DNA from: Novosphingobium terrae | GTDB lineage: Bacteria > Pseudomonadota > Alphaproteobacteria > Sphingomonadales > Sphingomonadaceae | Assembly: GCF_017163935.1 (NCBI RefSeq) | Contig: NZ_JABVZR010000001.1 | Span: 3,224,001 to 3,288,000, forward strand | Length of the DNA stretch: 64,000 nt | Direction of reading: 5' to 3' | In this document: positions 26,774 through 35,824 of the stretch, one piece after another | Position numbering within the stretch: the stretch's first letter is position 1 | Layout: every line of letters starts with the position of its first letter | Program-made: the position numbers and the translations under genes | Notes under the pieces: model-generated | Seen by the model: the letters and a program-made list of their open reading frames with translations, nothing else | What the model was told of the DNA's origin: nothing | Databases searched by the model: none

Positions 26774-28390
26774 ATGTTGCGTGTGGGCATGATGCTGGGG
26801 GCGATCATCGCAGCCGCGAGCGTGGCACCCTCCGCATGGGCGCAGTCGATCGGCGACTGGTCGGGCAGCTATCATGCGCAGGGCGGAACGCCCGGCAGCG
26901 CGCCCTCGGTCAGCGCCAGCCAGCCCGCGCCGCGAATCGAGGCGGCGCCGATCTTCACGCCGACGCCCACCCCCTCGCCACGCGCAAAGGACAAGCCCAA
27001 GCCCGCCGAGAAGCCCAAGGCTGCGGAAAAACCGGCCGAGAAGCGGCATGAGGCCGAGCCTCGACATGAGAAGCCCGCGCCACAAGCTGCGGCTCCCAAG
27101 CCTGCCGCCGCGCCGCACAAGCCAGCGCATGCCGAGCCTGCGGCTCCGGTCGCGCCCAAGGCGCCGCCGCCTCCGGTTGCGCAGTCTGCGCCACTTCCTC
27201 CTGCGGCCAAGCCCTCGCCGGTGCCCAGCGCGACGGCCAGCCCGGCGCCTGCCCCTGCGGCCTCGCCAACGCCCGCCGCGACAGCTGCGCCGACACCCGC
27301 GCCCCCCCCTTCGCCGCGCCTGCCCGTGCCCAAGCCCGTGGTGGCGCCTGCCCCGGCTCCGGCGCCGCTCTCGGACAATCTGCCGCAATGGCCGCTGGGG
27401 GTTGCCGCGCTGCTGGGCGGGCTTGGCGGCTGGCTGCTGTGGCGCCGCAAGAGCAAGGCCGCGCCCGAAGACACAGCCGAGGAAGCCGAAACTGTCGAGC
27501 CCGAGGCCCCCGAAGCCGCGGTTGCCGAACCTGCTCCCGAACCGATGCCGGTGGTCGCCCCTGTCGCCGAGGCCGAGCCGCTGCCCGTTTTCCAACCCGC
27601 TGCGCTGCCGGAGGTGGCGGCCCCTGCCGCGTCCGCAGAGCCGGTGGCCGATGAGTTGTCGCTCGCTTTCGAGCCGACGCGCTTTGCCACCACCCTTTCC
27701 GAAGCCACATTGCGCTATCGCCTGACGGTGACCAACCTCAGCGCCGAGCCGCTCGGTCCGCTGGCGATCAACGGCAGGATGGAAGCCGCCTCCCCCGAGG
27801 ACGAGCCCGAAGAGGAACAGGCCGAAGCCGCGCCGCAGGCCGTGCCCGAGCCGCCTGCTCCGCCACGCGCCGCCACCGGCTTTCAGCCCAATCCGCAATT
27901 CGCGCCGCACCCCGAGGAAGAGCCCGAACCCGCCGGTCAGCCGGTGGAGCATGAAGAGGTGGCGACCCCGGACACTCCGGTCGAAGAGATTGCGGAACCC
28001 GCGCCTGAGGCCTCTCATGAGGATAACCTCGTGACGGAAGAACCTCCAGCCGATGACGCCACGCAGGCCCCCGCTCCCACCGATTTCGCCGAATTGCACC
28101 GGCTGATGATCCTGCGCCCGGGCGAAAGCACCGAACTGCGCGGGCAGATCCATCTGCCGCTCTCGGCCATCACGCCGCTCAGGGTCGGCAGCGCCGAACT
28201 TTTCGTGCCGCTGGTGCATCTGACCGTGGAGGGCGAAAGGATTGTGGATGAAGGCAATCCGCCTCCGGCCACGGGCGCGCTCAGCCTGATGGTGGGGGAA
28301 AAAGCCCGCCAGAAGGCGGCGCTCGCCCCGTTCCGGCTGGACACCGGACCGACCATCGCGGGCGAATTGACCACCCGCGCCCTGCCCTGA
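26774..28390 (+). CDS. Exported Pro/Ala-rich single-pass membrane protein, hypothetical
   Basis: The ~538-residue protein has a signal peptide (hydrophobic core then PSAWAQS cleavage site), a long Pro/Ala/Lys-rich periplasmic stretch (~40–200), one transmembrane helix at ~205–224 (WPLGVAALLGGLGGWLLWRR) and an acidic Glu/Pro/Ala-rich segment. In the C-terminal part, two short ordered regions resemble a beta-sandwich (LRYRLTVTNLSAEPLGPLAI and RPGESTELRGQIHLPLSA) split by an acidic insertion. ATG 26774 is preferred over 26771 because GGAG lies 5 nt before it. The Lys/Arg after the helix places the C-terminal part in the cytoplasm, yet the sandwich-like pieces resemble secreted domains, so topology is open. 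Family not recognised. Confidence 0.72.
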   Translation: MLRVGMMLGAIIAAASVAPSAWAQSIGDWSGSYHAQGGTPGSAPSVSASQPAPRIEAAPIFTPTPTPSPRAKDKPKPAEKPKAAEKPAEKRHEAEPRHEKPAPQAAAPKPAAAPHKPAHAEPAAPVAPKAPPPPVAQSAPLPPAAKPSPVPSATASPAPAPAASPTPAATAAPTPAPPPSPRLPVPKPVVAPAPAPAPLSDNLPQWPLGVAALLGGLGGWLLWRRKSKAAPEDTAEEAETVEPEAPEAAVAEPAPEPMPVVAPVAEAEPLPVFQPAALPEVAAPAASAEPVADELSLAFEPTRFATTLSEATLRYRLTVTNLSAEPLGPLAINGRMEAASPEDEPEEEQAEAAPQAVPEPPAPPRAATGFQPNPQFAPHPEEEPEPAGQPVEHEEVATPDTPVEEIAEPAPEASHEDNLVTEEPPADDATQAPAPTDFAELHRLMILRPGESTELRGQIHLPLSAITPLRVGSAELFVPLVHLTVEGERIVDEGNPPPATGALSLMVGEKARQKAALAPFRLDTGPTIAGELTTRALP

Positions 28391-28534
28391 ACCGCCCCCG
28401 GGGCATCGCAGGTCTGAAACAATCCGTCTTTTCCAGCAACAGAACCGACAAAAACCGCATCAGCGCCATTGCGGTTCGCAGCGCAGGCTCGTAATCCCTT
28501 CGCACTCGCAGCGAACGGAGGCGCGCGCAGGGTC

Positions 28535-29392
28535 ATGGAAAGTCTGGTCAGCACTGAATGGTTGGCGGGGGAGAGCATCACCTCTGACCTGCGCATCCTT
28601 GATGCCAGCAGCCACCTGCCCGATACCGGCCGCGACGCCCGCGCCGAGTTCGAGAGCGGCCATATCGACGGCGCGATCTTCATGGATCTGGCCGGGCTGA
28701 TCGACGAGGATTCGCCGGTCGAGAACACGCTGCCCTCGCCGGAAAAATTCGCCAGCCGTATGGCGCTGCTGGGTCTGGGCGACGGCAGCCGCATCGTGCT
28801 TTACGATGATTCGGCGATCCACAGCGCGGCGCGTGCGTGGTTTGTGCTTCGCCTGTTCGGGGCGCAGAATGTGGCCATTCTCGATGGCGGCCTCGCCAAA
28901 TGGAAGGCCGAGGACCGCGCGATCAACACGGGCCATAACGAGCTGCGCAAACGCCATTTTACCGCATGGCACAATGACAAGGCCCTGCGCTCCAAGGCCC
29001 AGATGATGGACAACATCCAGTCGAAAGCCGAACAGGTGGTCGATGCGCGCGGCGCAGCGCGTTTTGCGGGGACCGCCCCCGAACCACGCGCGGGCATGCA
29101 GCCCGGCCATATTCCCGGCGCGCTCAACGTGCCCTACACCAGCCTTTACAACGCCGACGGCACCTTCAAGGACAAAGCCGCCCTGCGCGCCGCTTTCGAG
29201 GGCGCCGGCATCGATCTGTCCCGCCCCATCGTCACCTCCTGCGGCAGCGGCGTCACCGCCTGCGTGCTGATTTTCGCGCTGCATCTGCTCGGCAAGAACG
29301 ATGTCGCGCTGTATGACGGCAGCTGGGCCGAATGGGGCGCCGATCCCGAGACGCCCAAGGAAACCGGCGCCTCCCCCGCGATTTCGCACTGA
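28535..29392 (+). CDS. sseA: 3-mercaptopyruvate sulfurtransferase / thiosulfate sulfurtransferase
   Basis: The 285-residue protein has two rhodanese domains. The first (~1–140) is inactive in form; the second carries the active cysteine in SCGSGVTAC, the CGSGVT loop that marks 3-mercaptopyruvate sulfurtransferases rather than thiosulfate-only enzymes. It transfers sulfur to cyanide or protein thiols in the cytoplasm. The ATG at 28535 is chosen for homology (MESLVSTEWL); an in-frame ATG at 28469 adds unrelated residues. It precedes a metC-like gene by 12 bp, so sulfur amino-acid metabolism links them. Confidence 0.9.
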   Translation: MESLVSTEWLAGESITSDLRILDASSHLPDTGRDARAEFESGHIDGAIFMDLAGLIDEDSPVENTLPSPEKFASRMALLGLGDGSRIVLYDDSAIHSAARAWFVLRLFGAQNVAILDGGLAKWKAEDRAINTGHNELRKRHFTAWHNDKALRSKAQMMDNIQSKAEQVVDARGAARFAGTAPEPRAGMQPGHIPGALNVPYTSLYNADGTFKDKAALRAAFEGAGIDLSRPIVTSCGSGVTACVLIFALHLLGKNDVALYDGSWAEWGADPETPKETGASPAISH

Positions 29393-29404
29393 AAGCGTAC
29401 CCCC

Positions 29405-30628
29405 ATGAGTTTCGACGATAAGCAGCGCCCCGCCACCAAGCTGGTGACCAGCGGGCGCCGCGACGAATGGACCGGCACCGGCGCGCATCCCGCCGCCGTG
29501 GTCAGCCCACCGGTGTGGCGCGCCTCGACCCATCTCTATCCCGACATGACCGCCCTGCGCGCCGAAACCGGCCAGAACGCCGATGGCCGCTTCTATTACG
29601 GTCGGCGCGGCGCCCCCACGCAATGGGCGCTGGCCGAGGCGCTGACCCAGCTTGAGCCCGGCGCGGCGGGCACGGTGCTGTACCCCAGCGGCGTGGCGGC
29701 GATCGCGGGCGTGCTGCTGACGGTGCTGAAGCCCGGCGACGTGCTGCTGATGACCGACAATGCCTATGAGCCGAGCCGCTCACTGGCGAAGGGTCTGCTG
29801 GCCGAAATCGGGGTGGAAACGCGCTGGTTCGCCCCCGATGGCGTCGAGGATTTCACCGCTCAGCTTTGCCCCCGCGTGAAGGCGGTGCTGCTGGAATCGC
29901 CCGGCAGCCTGACGATGGAAGTGCATGATCTGCCCGCCATCCTCGCCCTGTGCCGGGAGCATGGCATCACCTCGATCCTCGACAACACCTGGGCCAGTCC
30001 CTTGGGTCTGGCCAGCCTGCCGATGGGGGTGGACATCACACTGATGGCGCTGACCAAGCATGTCGGCGGGCACAGTGATCTGATGATGGGCAGCGCCTCG
30101 GCGGGCGCGGAATGGTATGACCGCCTGCGCCGCCGCGCGCAGATGCTGGGCAATGTCGTCTCGCCCGACGATGCGGCGCTGGCTCTGCGCGGTCTGCGCA
30201 CCATGGGCGTGCGTTTGAAGCAATCGTCCGCCACGGCGCTGGCCTTGGCCGCGTGGCTGGAAACCCGGCCCGAAGTGGCGCGCGTGCTCTGCCCGATGCT
30301 GCCCGGATCGCCCGGCCATGATCTGTGGAAGCGCGATTTTTCCGGCGGCTGCGGGCTGTTCAGCTTTGTCTTCAAGGGCGGCACCAGCGGTTCGCGTGAC
30401 CGGTTTATCGATGCGCTGGACCTTTTCGGCATCGGCTATAGCTGGGGCGGCTTTGAAAGCCTCGCCACGCCTGTCGATCCCGCCCGCATCCGCAAGCCGG
30501 AAAGCTGGCCTATGCCCGGCCTCGATGCCGATGACCGCTATGGCGTGCGTCTGGCCATCGGACTGGAGGATGCGGATGATCTGATCGCCGATATGGCCAA
30601 GGCTCTGGCGGTCTGGGCTGAGGGGTGA
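29405..30628 (+). CDS. metC: Cystathionine beta-lyase (Cys/Met metabolism PLP enzyme)
   Basis: The 407-residue protein belongs to the Cys/Met PLP family. The PLP-binding lysine is in MALTKHVGGHSDLMMGS and the earlier signature DNTWASPLGLASL is of the MetC branch. It would split cystathionine to homocysteine, pyruvate and ammonia, or desulfurate cysteine. It follows sseA closely. Cystathionine gamma-lyase or a related desulfhydrase is not excluded by sequence alone. Confidence 0.88.
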   Translation: MSFDDKQRPATKLVTSGRRDEWTGTGAHPAAVVSPPVWRASTHLYPDMTALRAETGQNADGRFYYGRRGAPTQWALAEALTQLEPGAAGTVLYPSGVAAIAGVLLTVLKPGDVLLMTDNAYEPSRSLAKGLLAEIGVETRWFAPDGVEDFTAQLCPRVKAVLLESPGSLTMEVHDLPAILALCREHGITSILDNTWASPLGLASLPMGVDITLMALTKHVGGHSDLMMGSASAGAEWYDRLRRRAQMLGNVVSPDDAALALRGLRTMGVRLKQSSATALALAAWLETRPEVARVLCPMLPGSPGHDLWKRDFSGGCGLFSFVFKGGTSGSRDRFIDALDLFGIGYSWGGFESLATPVDPARIRKPESWPMPGLDADDRYGVRLAIGLEDADDLIADMAKALAVWAEG

Positions 30629-30719
30629 GCAGGCTTCATCGCCTCGACACAAGATTCCCTACCTCCATACATAGCCAATCTGCCTTTCATCTGGATGCAG
30701 AGAGGATCAAGGGGGCGCC

Positions 30720-31502
30720 ATGAACCCCGTATCCTCCTCGAATGGCCCGGACTCGCGCGGCAAAGTGTGGCTTGTGGGCGCCGGCCCCGGCGATCCCGAT
30801 CTGCTGACGCTGCGCGCCGCGCGGCTGGTGATGGGCGCCAAAGTGATCGTGCATGATGGCCTTGTCGATCCGCGCATTCTGGCGATGGCCCCGGCCAGCG
30901 CCAAGCTGATCTCGGTGGCCAAGCGCCGCAGCCGCCACTCGATGCCTCAGGAAGAGATCAACGCTTTGCTGGTCAGCGAAGCGCTGGCCGGTCGCGATGT
31001 GGTGCGCCTGAAGGGGGGCGACCCCTTCGTCTTCGGGCGCGGCGGCGAGGAAGCCGAAGCCGCCCGCGCCGCCGGTGTTGCCGTTGAAGTCGTCCCCGGC
31101 ATTTCCGCCGCCATCGGTGCCGCCGCCGCTGCCCAGCTGCCGCTGACGCATCGCAATGCCGCCAGCGTGGTCAGCTTTGTGGCCGGGCAGTGCAAGGGGC
31201 TCTCCGAACAGAACTGGGCGGGTCTGGCCGGTCATGGCCGCACGCTGGTGATCTATATGGGGCTGGCCAATGCCGACCCCATCGCCGACAAGCTGATGGC
31301 CGATGGGCTAGCGCCCGACACGCCCGTCGCCGTGGTCGAAAATGCCGCGCGCCCTGAAATGCGGGTGCTGCGCGGGCCGCTGGCGGGGCTTGGCACGCTG
31401 GTCAAGGATCACCATGTGGTCAGCCCGGCGCTGATCATCATCGGCGCGATCACCGCGCTGGAAGACAACCATATCGCAATGGCAGTGGAGGCCGAAGCGT
31501 GA
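30720..31502 (+). CDS. cobA: Uroporphyrinogen-III C-methyltransferase (siroheme branch)
   Basis: The 260-residue protein is a single SUMT domain with GAGPGDPDLLTLRAARL, RLKGGDPFVFGRGGEE, VPGISAAIG and VIYMGLA. It methylates uroporphyrinogen III twice to precorrin-2 using S-adenosylmethionine, the first step to siroheme needed by the sulfite reductase two genes downstream. No CysG-type dehydrogenase/ferrochelatase domain is attached. It starts the operon after a 91-bp gap and overlaps the next gene by GTGA. Confidence 0.94.
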   Translation: MNPVSSSNGPDSRGKVWLVGAGPGDPDLLTLRAARLVMGAKVIVHDGLVDPRILAMAPASAKLISVAKRRSRHSMPQEEINALLVSEALAGRDVVRLKGGDPFVFGRGGEEAEAARAAGVAVEVVPGISAAIGAAAAAQLPLTHRNAASVVSFVAGQCKGLSEQNWAGLAGHGRTLVIYMGLANADPIADKLMADGLAPDTPVAVVENAARPEMRVLRGPLAGLGTLVKDHHVVSPALIIIGAITALEDNHIAMAVEAEA

Positions 31503-31789
31503 AGATCATCACAGGCAATGACCTGAAGAGTGGCGCCGTCACCTGGTGGGACGGCAAGGGCTGGTCGCTGCATGTCAACGACGCGGTCGCCGTGGAGGCC
31601 GATGCCGACGCCATCATCGCGCGCGAAGATGCCGCCCGCAACGTCACCGGCGCCTACACCGTCGATGCCGACCAGACCGCTGACGGCATCCGCCCCGCGC
31701 ATATCAAGGAGCGGATCCGCGCCCTTGGGCCCACGGTGCGCCTCGACCTGTCGCTTGATCCTTCCGCCACGCCTGATCGGGTGCTGTAA
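31499..31789 (+). CDS. DUF2849 protein of the sulfite-reductase operon
   Basis: This 96-residue protein matches the DUF2849 family, which is found in alphaproteobacteria between cobA and cysI as here. It starts with GTG within the cobA stop (GTGA) and its last base is the first of the cysI ATG. There is no signal peptide or membrane segment. Its constant position suggests a helper for siroheme or sulfite-reductase function, such as assembly or electron delivery, but no activity is known. Confidence 0.88.
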   Translation: MKIITGNDLKSGAVTWWDGKGWSLHVNDAVAVEADADAIIAREDAARNVTGAYTVDADQTADGIRPAHIKERIRALGPTVRLDLSLDPSATPDRVL

Positions 31790-33423
31790 TGTACGCCTAT
31801 GACCAATACGACCAGGCCATGGTCGATGCCCGCGTCGCCGAATTCCGCGACCAGACCCGCCGCCGCATCGAAGGCACGCTGAGCGAGGAGAAATTCCGCC
31901 CGCTGCGCCTGCAGAACGGACTCTATCTCCAGTTGCATGCCTATATGCTGCGCGTCGCCGTGCCCTATGGCACGCTGAGCAGCGCGCAGATGCATGTGCT
32001 GGGCGACATCGCGGACAAGTATGACCGTGGTTACGGCCATTTCACCACCCGCCAGAACATCCAGTACAACTGGATCAAGCTGGAAGACACGCCCGACATT
32101 CTGGCCGAGCTGGCCAAGGTGGAGATGCATGCCATCCAGACCAGCGGCAACTGCATCCGCAACATCAGTTCCGATCAATACGCCGGCGCGACGCCCGACG
32201 AGCTGATCGACCCGCGCCCCTATGCCGAGCTGATGCGCCAGTGGTCCAGCTTCCACCCGGAATTTCTGGCCCTGCCGCGCAAGTTCAAGATCTGCGTGAT
32301 CGCCAGCGAGACCGACCGCGCCGCCATGCGCCTGCATGACATCGGCATCCGCATCGTGAGGAATGATGCCGGAGAGATCGGCGCCTCCTTCTATGTCGGT
32401 GGCGGTATGGGCCGCACGCCCTTTATCGCGCCGCTGCTGAATGACTTTGTGCCGCTGGATCAGCTGATCACCTATGCGGAAGCCGCGCTGCGCGTCTACA
32501 ACCGCTATGGCCGCCGCGACAACAAGTACAAGGCGCGCATCAAGATCCTCGTCCACGAGCTGGGGCTTGAGGAATACAAGCGTCAGGTGGAGGAGGAATT
32601 CGCCCACCTCCAGACGCAGGACATCGAGCCGCCGCTGGCCGAGCTGGAGCGCATCAAGGCCCATTTCGCCGATCCCGCCTTCGAAACCGGCCTGAGCGAC
32701 GATCTGGACCTGTCGAACGCTGCTTTCGCCCGCTGGGTGAAGGCCAACACAGCGCCGCATAAGGTGCCGGGCTATGCCATCGCCACCATCAGCCTCAAGC
32801 CCGTGGGCGGCATCCCCGGCGATGCCAGCGCGGACCAGATCCGCGAGATGGCAGCGCTGGCCAAGGCCTACAGCATTGATGAGCTGCGCGTCACCCACGC
32901 CCAGAACATTGTGCTGCCCCATGTGAAGAAGGCGGACCTTTTTGCTCTGTGGCAGCGTCTGGACGCGGCTGGCCTCGCCACCGCCAACCTCGATGCGATC
33001 ACCGACATCATCGCCTGCCCCGGTCTGGATTATTGCTCGCTGGCCAATGCGCGCTCGATCCCGCTGGCGCAGAAGATCAGCGAGCGCTTCACCGGCAACG
33101 GCAAGGAAGAGGCGCTGGGCGAGCTGAAGCTGAAGATCTCCGGCTGCATCAACGCCTGCGGCCACCACCATGCGGGCCACATCGGCATCCTGGGTGTCGA
33201 CCGCAAGGGCATCGAAAACTACCAGCTGCTGCTGGGCGGCAGCGAGGGCGCCGACACCTCGCTGGGCCAGATCACCGGCCCCGGCTTCAGCGAGGACGGC
33301 GTGGTCGACGCCATCGACCGCGTGACCGACCTCTATCTCGACAAGCGCGAAGAGGGCGAACGCTTCCTCGACACCTATCGCCGCCTCGGCATGGCGCCCT
33401 TCAAGGAGGTGATCTATGGCTGA
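31789..33423 (+). CDS. cysI: Assimilatory sulfite reductase hemoprotein (siroheme, [4Fe-4S])
   Basis: The 544-residue protein is a nitrite/sulfite reductase with duplicated ferredoxin-like and siroheme domains. The cluster and siroheme ligands are in ACPGLDYCSLA (C-x5-C) and SGCINACGHHHAG (C-x3-C). It reduces sulfite to sulfide in the cytoplasm. Context (cysH, DUF934, DUF2849) argues for sulfite over nitrite. No CysJ flavoprotein gene is near, so electrons probably come from ferredoxin or another donor. It overlaps the next gene by 8 nt. Confidence 0.92.
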   Translation: MYAYDQYDQAMVDARVAEFRDQTRRRIEGTLSEEKFRPLRLQNGLYLQLHAYMLRVAVPYGTLSSAQMHVLGDIADKYDRGYGHFTTRQNIQYNWIKLEDTPDILAELAKVEMHAIQTSGNCIRNISSDQYAGATPDELIDPRPYAELMRQWSSFHPEFLALPRKFKICVIASETDRAAMRLHDIGIRIVRNDAGEIGASFYVGGGMGRTPFIAPLLNDFVPLDQLITYAEAALRVYNRYGRRDNKYKARIKILVHELGLEEYKRQVEEEFAHLQTQDIEPPLAELERIKAHFADPAFETGLSDDLDLSNAAFARWVKANTAPHKVPGYAIATISLKPVGGIPGDASADQIREMAALAKAYSIDELRVTHAQNIVLPHVKKADLFALWQRLDAAGLATANLDAITDIIACPGLDYCSLANARSIPLAQKISERFTGNGKEEALGELKLKISGCINACGHHHAGHIGILGVDRKGIENYQLLLGGSEGADTSLGQITGPGFSEDGVVDAIDRVTDLYLDKREEGERFLDTYRRLGMAPFKEVIYG

Positions 33424-33847
33424 TCCCCAGTTCCTGTTCCGCGATGAGGCGGCCTCCGCCCCCGTCGTCGCCCTCTCCGCCTTTGGCGAGGACTCCAACG
33501 CCGTCGCCGTGCGCCTTGAACCCGCCGATGATGCGCGCGACCTGCTGCCCCACCTCGACCGCCTGTCGCTGATCGAGGTGACCTTCCCCGCCTTCACCGA
33601 CGGGCGCGGCTTCTCCTCGGCCCGCATCCTGCGCGAGGCAGGCTACACCGGCGAACTGCGCGCCGTGGGCGACATCGGCGTGGATATGCTGACCCACCTG
33701 CGCCGCGTGGGCTTCGATGCCATCGCGCCCGCCACAGTGCTTGACCCGGCAGAAGCCGAAGTGGCCTTCAAGACCTGGCCCGAGGTCTATCAGGCCACGG
33801 TGGTCGATGGCCGCAAGCCCATCTGGGCGCTGCGCCACGGGCTCTGA
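33416..33847 (+). CDS. DUF934 protein of the sulfur-assimilation operon
   Basis: The 143-residue protein fits DUF934, which regularly lies between cysI and cysH in proteobacteria. It has the conserved region with RLSLIEVTFPAFTDGRGFSSA. It overlaps cysI and is 1 nt from cysH. It has no cysteine motif or export signal. A role as an accessory factor for sulfite or PAPS reduction is likely from position only. Confidence 0.9.
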   Translation: MADPQFLFRDEAASAPVVALSAFGEDSNAVAVRLEPADDARDLLPHLDRLSLIEVTFPAFTDGRGFSSARILREAGYTGELRAVGDIGVDMLTHLRRVGFDAIAPATVLDPAEAEVAFKTWPEVYQATVVDGRKPIWALRHGL

Positions 33848-33848
33848 T

Positions 33849-34631
33849 ATGGCCACGCAGCGCATCATCGACCAGATCGACACCAGCCCCGCCTTTACCG
33901 AGGCGGATGCGGCGGCGCTCAACCTGCGCTTCGCCGAGGTCTCGACGGAAGAGCTGCTCCACGCCGTGCTGGTGGATAAGGTCGCGGGCAACACCACCCT
34001 CGTCTCCAGCTTTGGCGCGGACAGCGCGGTGCTGCTGCATCTGGCCTCGCGGATCGACCCTGCCGTCCCTGTGCTGTTCCTCGAAACCGGCAAGCATTTT
34101 CCCGAAACGCTGGCCTATCGCGACGAACTGGTCGAACGCTTCGGCCTGACCGGCCTCGTCAACCTGCACCCCGACGAAGAGGTGCTGGCGAAAAAGGACA
34201 AGGAAGGCCTGCGCTGGTCCTACGACCCCGACGGCTGCTGCGAGATTCGCAAGGTCATCCCGCTGGCCAAGGCGCTGACCTCGTTCGACAGCACCGTCAC
34301 CGGCCGCAAGGGCTTTCAGGCCGCAACCCGCGCGGGGCTGCCCCGCTTCGAGCTGGACAAGTCCGACGCGGCGGGCCGCCTGAAGGTCAATCCGCTGATC
34401 GATTGGGACGCCGCCCGCATCGCCGCCTATTTCGCGGAGCATGATCTGCCCGCGCATCCGCTGGTGGCTCAGGGTTATCCGTCGATCGGTTGCGCGCCCT
34501 GCACGAGCAAGGTGGCTCCCGGTGAAGATCCCCGTTCCGGGCGTTGGCGCGGGTGGGACAAGACCGAGTGTGGCATTCACGTCGCGGGCAAGAGCGACGA
34601 TCTGCCTCCGGGGTATGAACCGGCGTTTTAA
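33849..34631 (+). CDS. cysH: Phosphoadenylyl/adenylyl-sulfate reductase with [4Fe-4S] motif
   Basis: The 260-residue protein has the PP-loop fold with SSFGADSAVLLHLAS and LETGKHFPET. The cluster cysteines appear as a CC pair in DGCCEIRK and CAPC further on, and the catalytic cysteine is in the C-terminal TECGIH. Presence of CC and CxxC is the mark of the iron–sulfur type, usually adenylyl-sulfate reductases. It makes sulfite from activated sulfate for CysI. The ATG at 33849 follows the DUF934 stop by 1 nt; the upstream in-frame ATG at 33717 lies inside that gene. Confidence 0.93.
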   Translation: MATQRIIDQIDTSPAFTEADAAALNLRFAEVSTEELLHAVLVDKVAGNTTLVSSFGADSAVLLHLASRIDPAVPVLFLETGKHFPETLAYRDELVERFGLTGLVNLHPDEEVLAKKDKEGLRWSYDPDGCCEIRKVIPLAKALTSFDSTVTGRKGFQAATRAGLPRFELDKSDAAGRLKVNPLIDWDAARIAAYFAEHDLPAHPLVAQGYPSIGCAPCTSKVAPGEDPRSGRWRGWDKTECGIHVAGKSDDLPPGYEPAF

Positions 34632-34648
34632 GGTTTGAAGAAAGGAGA

Positions 34649-34886
34649 ATGCGAGGGTGTTACACCCTCGCGCTCCCTTTAATGTCTGCGTTGCGTAACG
34701 AGTTCGACCAAGGCGCTAAGTTTGCAGCGCCGCAGGCATAAAACTCCAAGCACAGCACTGGAACACAGGATGTCTGCCTGCGGCGCTTCGCCTAGCGCAG
34801 GTGGAGAGCCTAGGCCCACCATTTCGGCCCCCCTGCCGCTTCGTCGGAAGACGTTATGGGAGCGCGAGGGGGTAACCCCCTCGCAT
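34649..34886. repeat. Structured 238-bp nested-palindrome element, copy A
   Basis: The two 29-bp ends (34649–34677 and 34858–34886) are near-perfect inverted repeats of one another, and each is itself a palindrome (GCGAGGG…CCCTCGC). An inner 13-bp stem joins 34726–34738 with 34775–34787. The element fills the gap between the convergent cysH and epimerase genes, starting 17 bp after one stop and ending 20 bp before the other. A second copy with the same layout lies at 37101–37334. Outward T-runs after each end (ATTTT on plus, ATTCT on minus) make both ends look like intrinsic terminators. Confidence 0.88.
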
Positions 34887-34906
34887 TTTCTACTTCTCTG
34901 AAAAAC

Positions 34907-35824
34907 CTACAGCCACTCTTCCCGCCGATACCACTCGGCAGTCGAGGCAAGCCCACTGCGCGTATCGATAGCAGGCTCCCAGATGGAGGCAGGCACGCGG
35001 GCCTCGGCGGAAACGACCCAGTCAGGATGCGTCATGTAACCTACACGGTCCTGCGTCAGCTTGGCCTTGGCGCCACGGAAGGTCCCGTCGAGGCTGGCGC
35101 CCCAGCGCATCAGGCGCTCTGACAGCTGCACCACCTTCGCACGGCGACCCATGGCGGCGCCGATGGCGCGGGCGAGGTCGTCATGGGCCCAGCCTTCGGG
35201 GATGCCGTCATCGGGCTCGAAGGTCTGGCTAGTGACCTCCTCGCCGCCGGGCAGCAGGGCCAGCAGCAGGCGGGCCAGATCCTCGACATGGACGATGGAG
35301 GCGCGGCCTCCGGCGGGCACGGGCACCACGCCGTATTTCGCGGCGCGGAAGAGTTCGAACATTTCCTTGTCGCGCGGGCCGTAGATGGCGGGCGGGCGCA
35401 CGATGGTCCAGTCGAGGCCGCTGGCCTTCACGATATGCTCGGCGCGGGCCTTGGAGGCGCCATAGGCCGACAGATCGGGCTCGCGAGCGGAGAGCGAGGA
35501 GACGAAGATGAAGCGCGGCACGCCGGCAGCCAGCGCGGCCTCCAGCATGGTGAGCGTACCGGTGACGTTGGCGCGGGTGAATTCTTCGGGGTCGGGCGTG
35601 TTCACCACGCCTGCGACGTGAAGCACGGCCTCGGCATCGCGCATCAGTCGGGCGAGCGCGGCGCGGTCATCGAGATCGCCCTGCACCCAATCCACGCCGG
35701 GCATATCGGGCATGGGGCGGCGGGCCAGCGCGCGCACCTGCATACCGCAGCGCGCGGCTTCCTCCAGCACGGCCTGGCCTACGAAACCCGTGCCGCCGGT
35801 CAGGGCCAGCAGGGGCGCGGTCAT
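34907..35824 (-). CDS. NAD(P)-dependent sugar epimerase / dehydratase-family protein
   Basis: The 305-residue protein is an extended short-chain dehydrogenase. It has the nucleotide motif LTGGTGFVGQAV, the SSLSARE strand and the catalytic YGASK. It probably acts on an NDP-sugar or a related substrate in the cytoplasm. The ATG at 35824 overlaps the stop of proB by ATGA, so the two are co-translated even though no shared pathway is evident. The frame extends to 35923 but that part is inside proB. Substrate unknown. Confidence 0.85.
   Translation of the reverse strand: MTAPLLALTGGTGFVGQAVLEEAARCGMQVRALARRPMPDMPGVDWVQGDLDDRAALARLMRDAEAVLHVAGVVNTPDPEEFTRANVTGTLTMLEAALAAGVPRFIFVSSLSAREPDLSAYGASKARAEHIVKASGLDWTIVRPPAIYGPRDKEMFELFRAAKYGVVPVPAGGRASIVHVEDLARLLLALLPGGEEVTSQTFEPDDGIPEGWAHDDLARAIGAAMGRRAKVVQLSERLMRWGASLDGTFRGAKAKLTQDRVGYMTHPDWVVSAEARVPASIWEPAIDTRSGLASTAEWYRREEWL

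Noticed and set aside
34856..35122. Small proteins beginning MGARGG at both repeat copies
   Set aside because: They start in the terminal palindrome of the repeat and run antisense into the epimerase or obgE genes; similarity between them reflects the repeat only.
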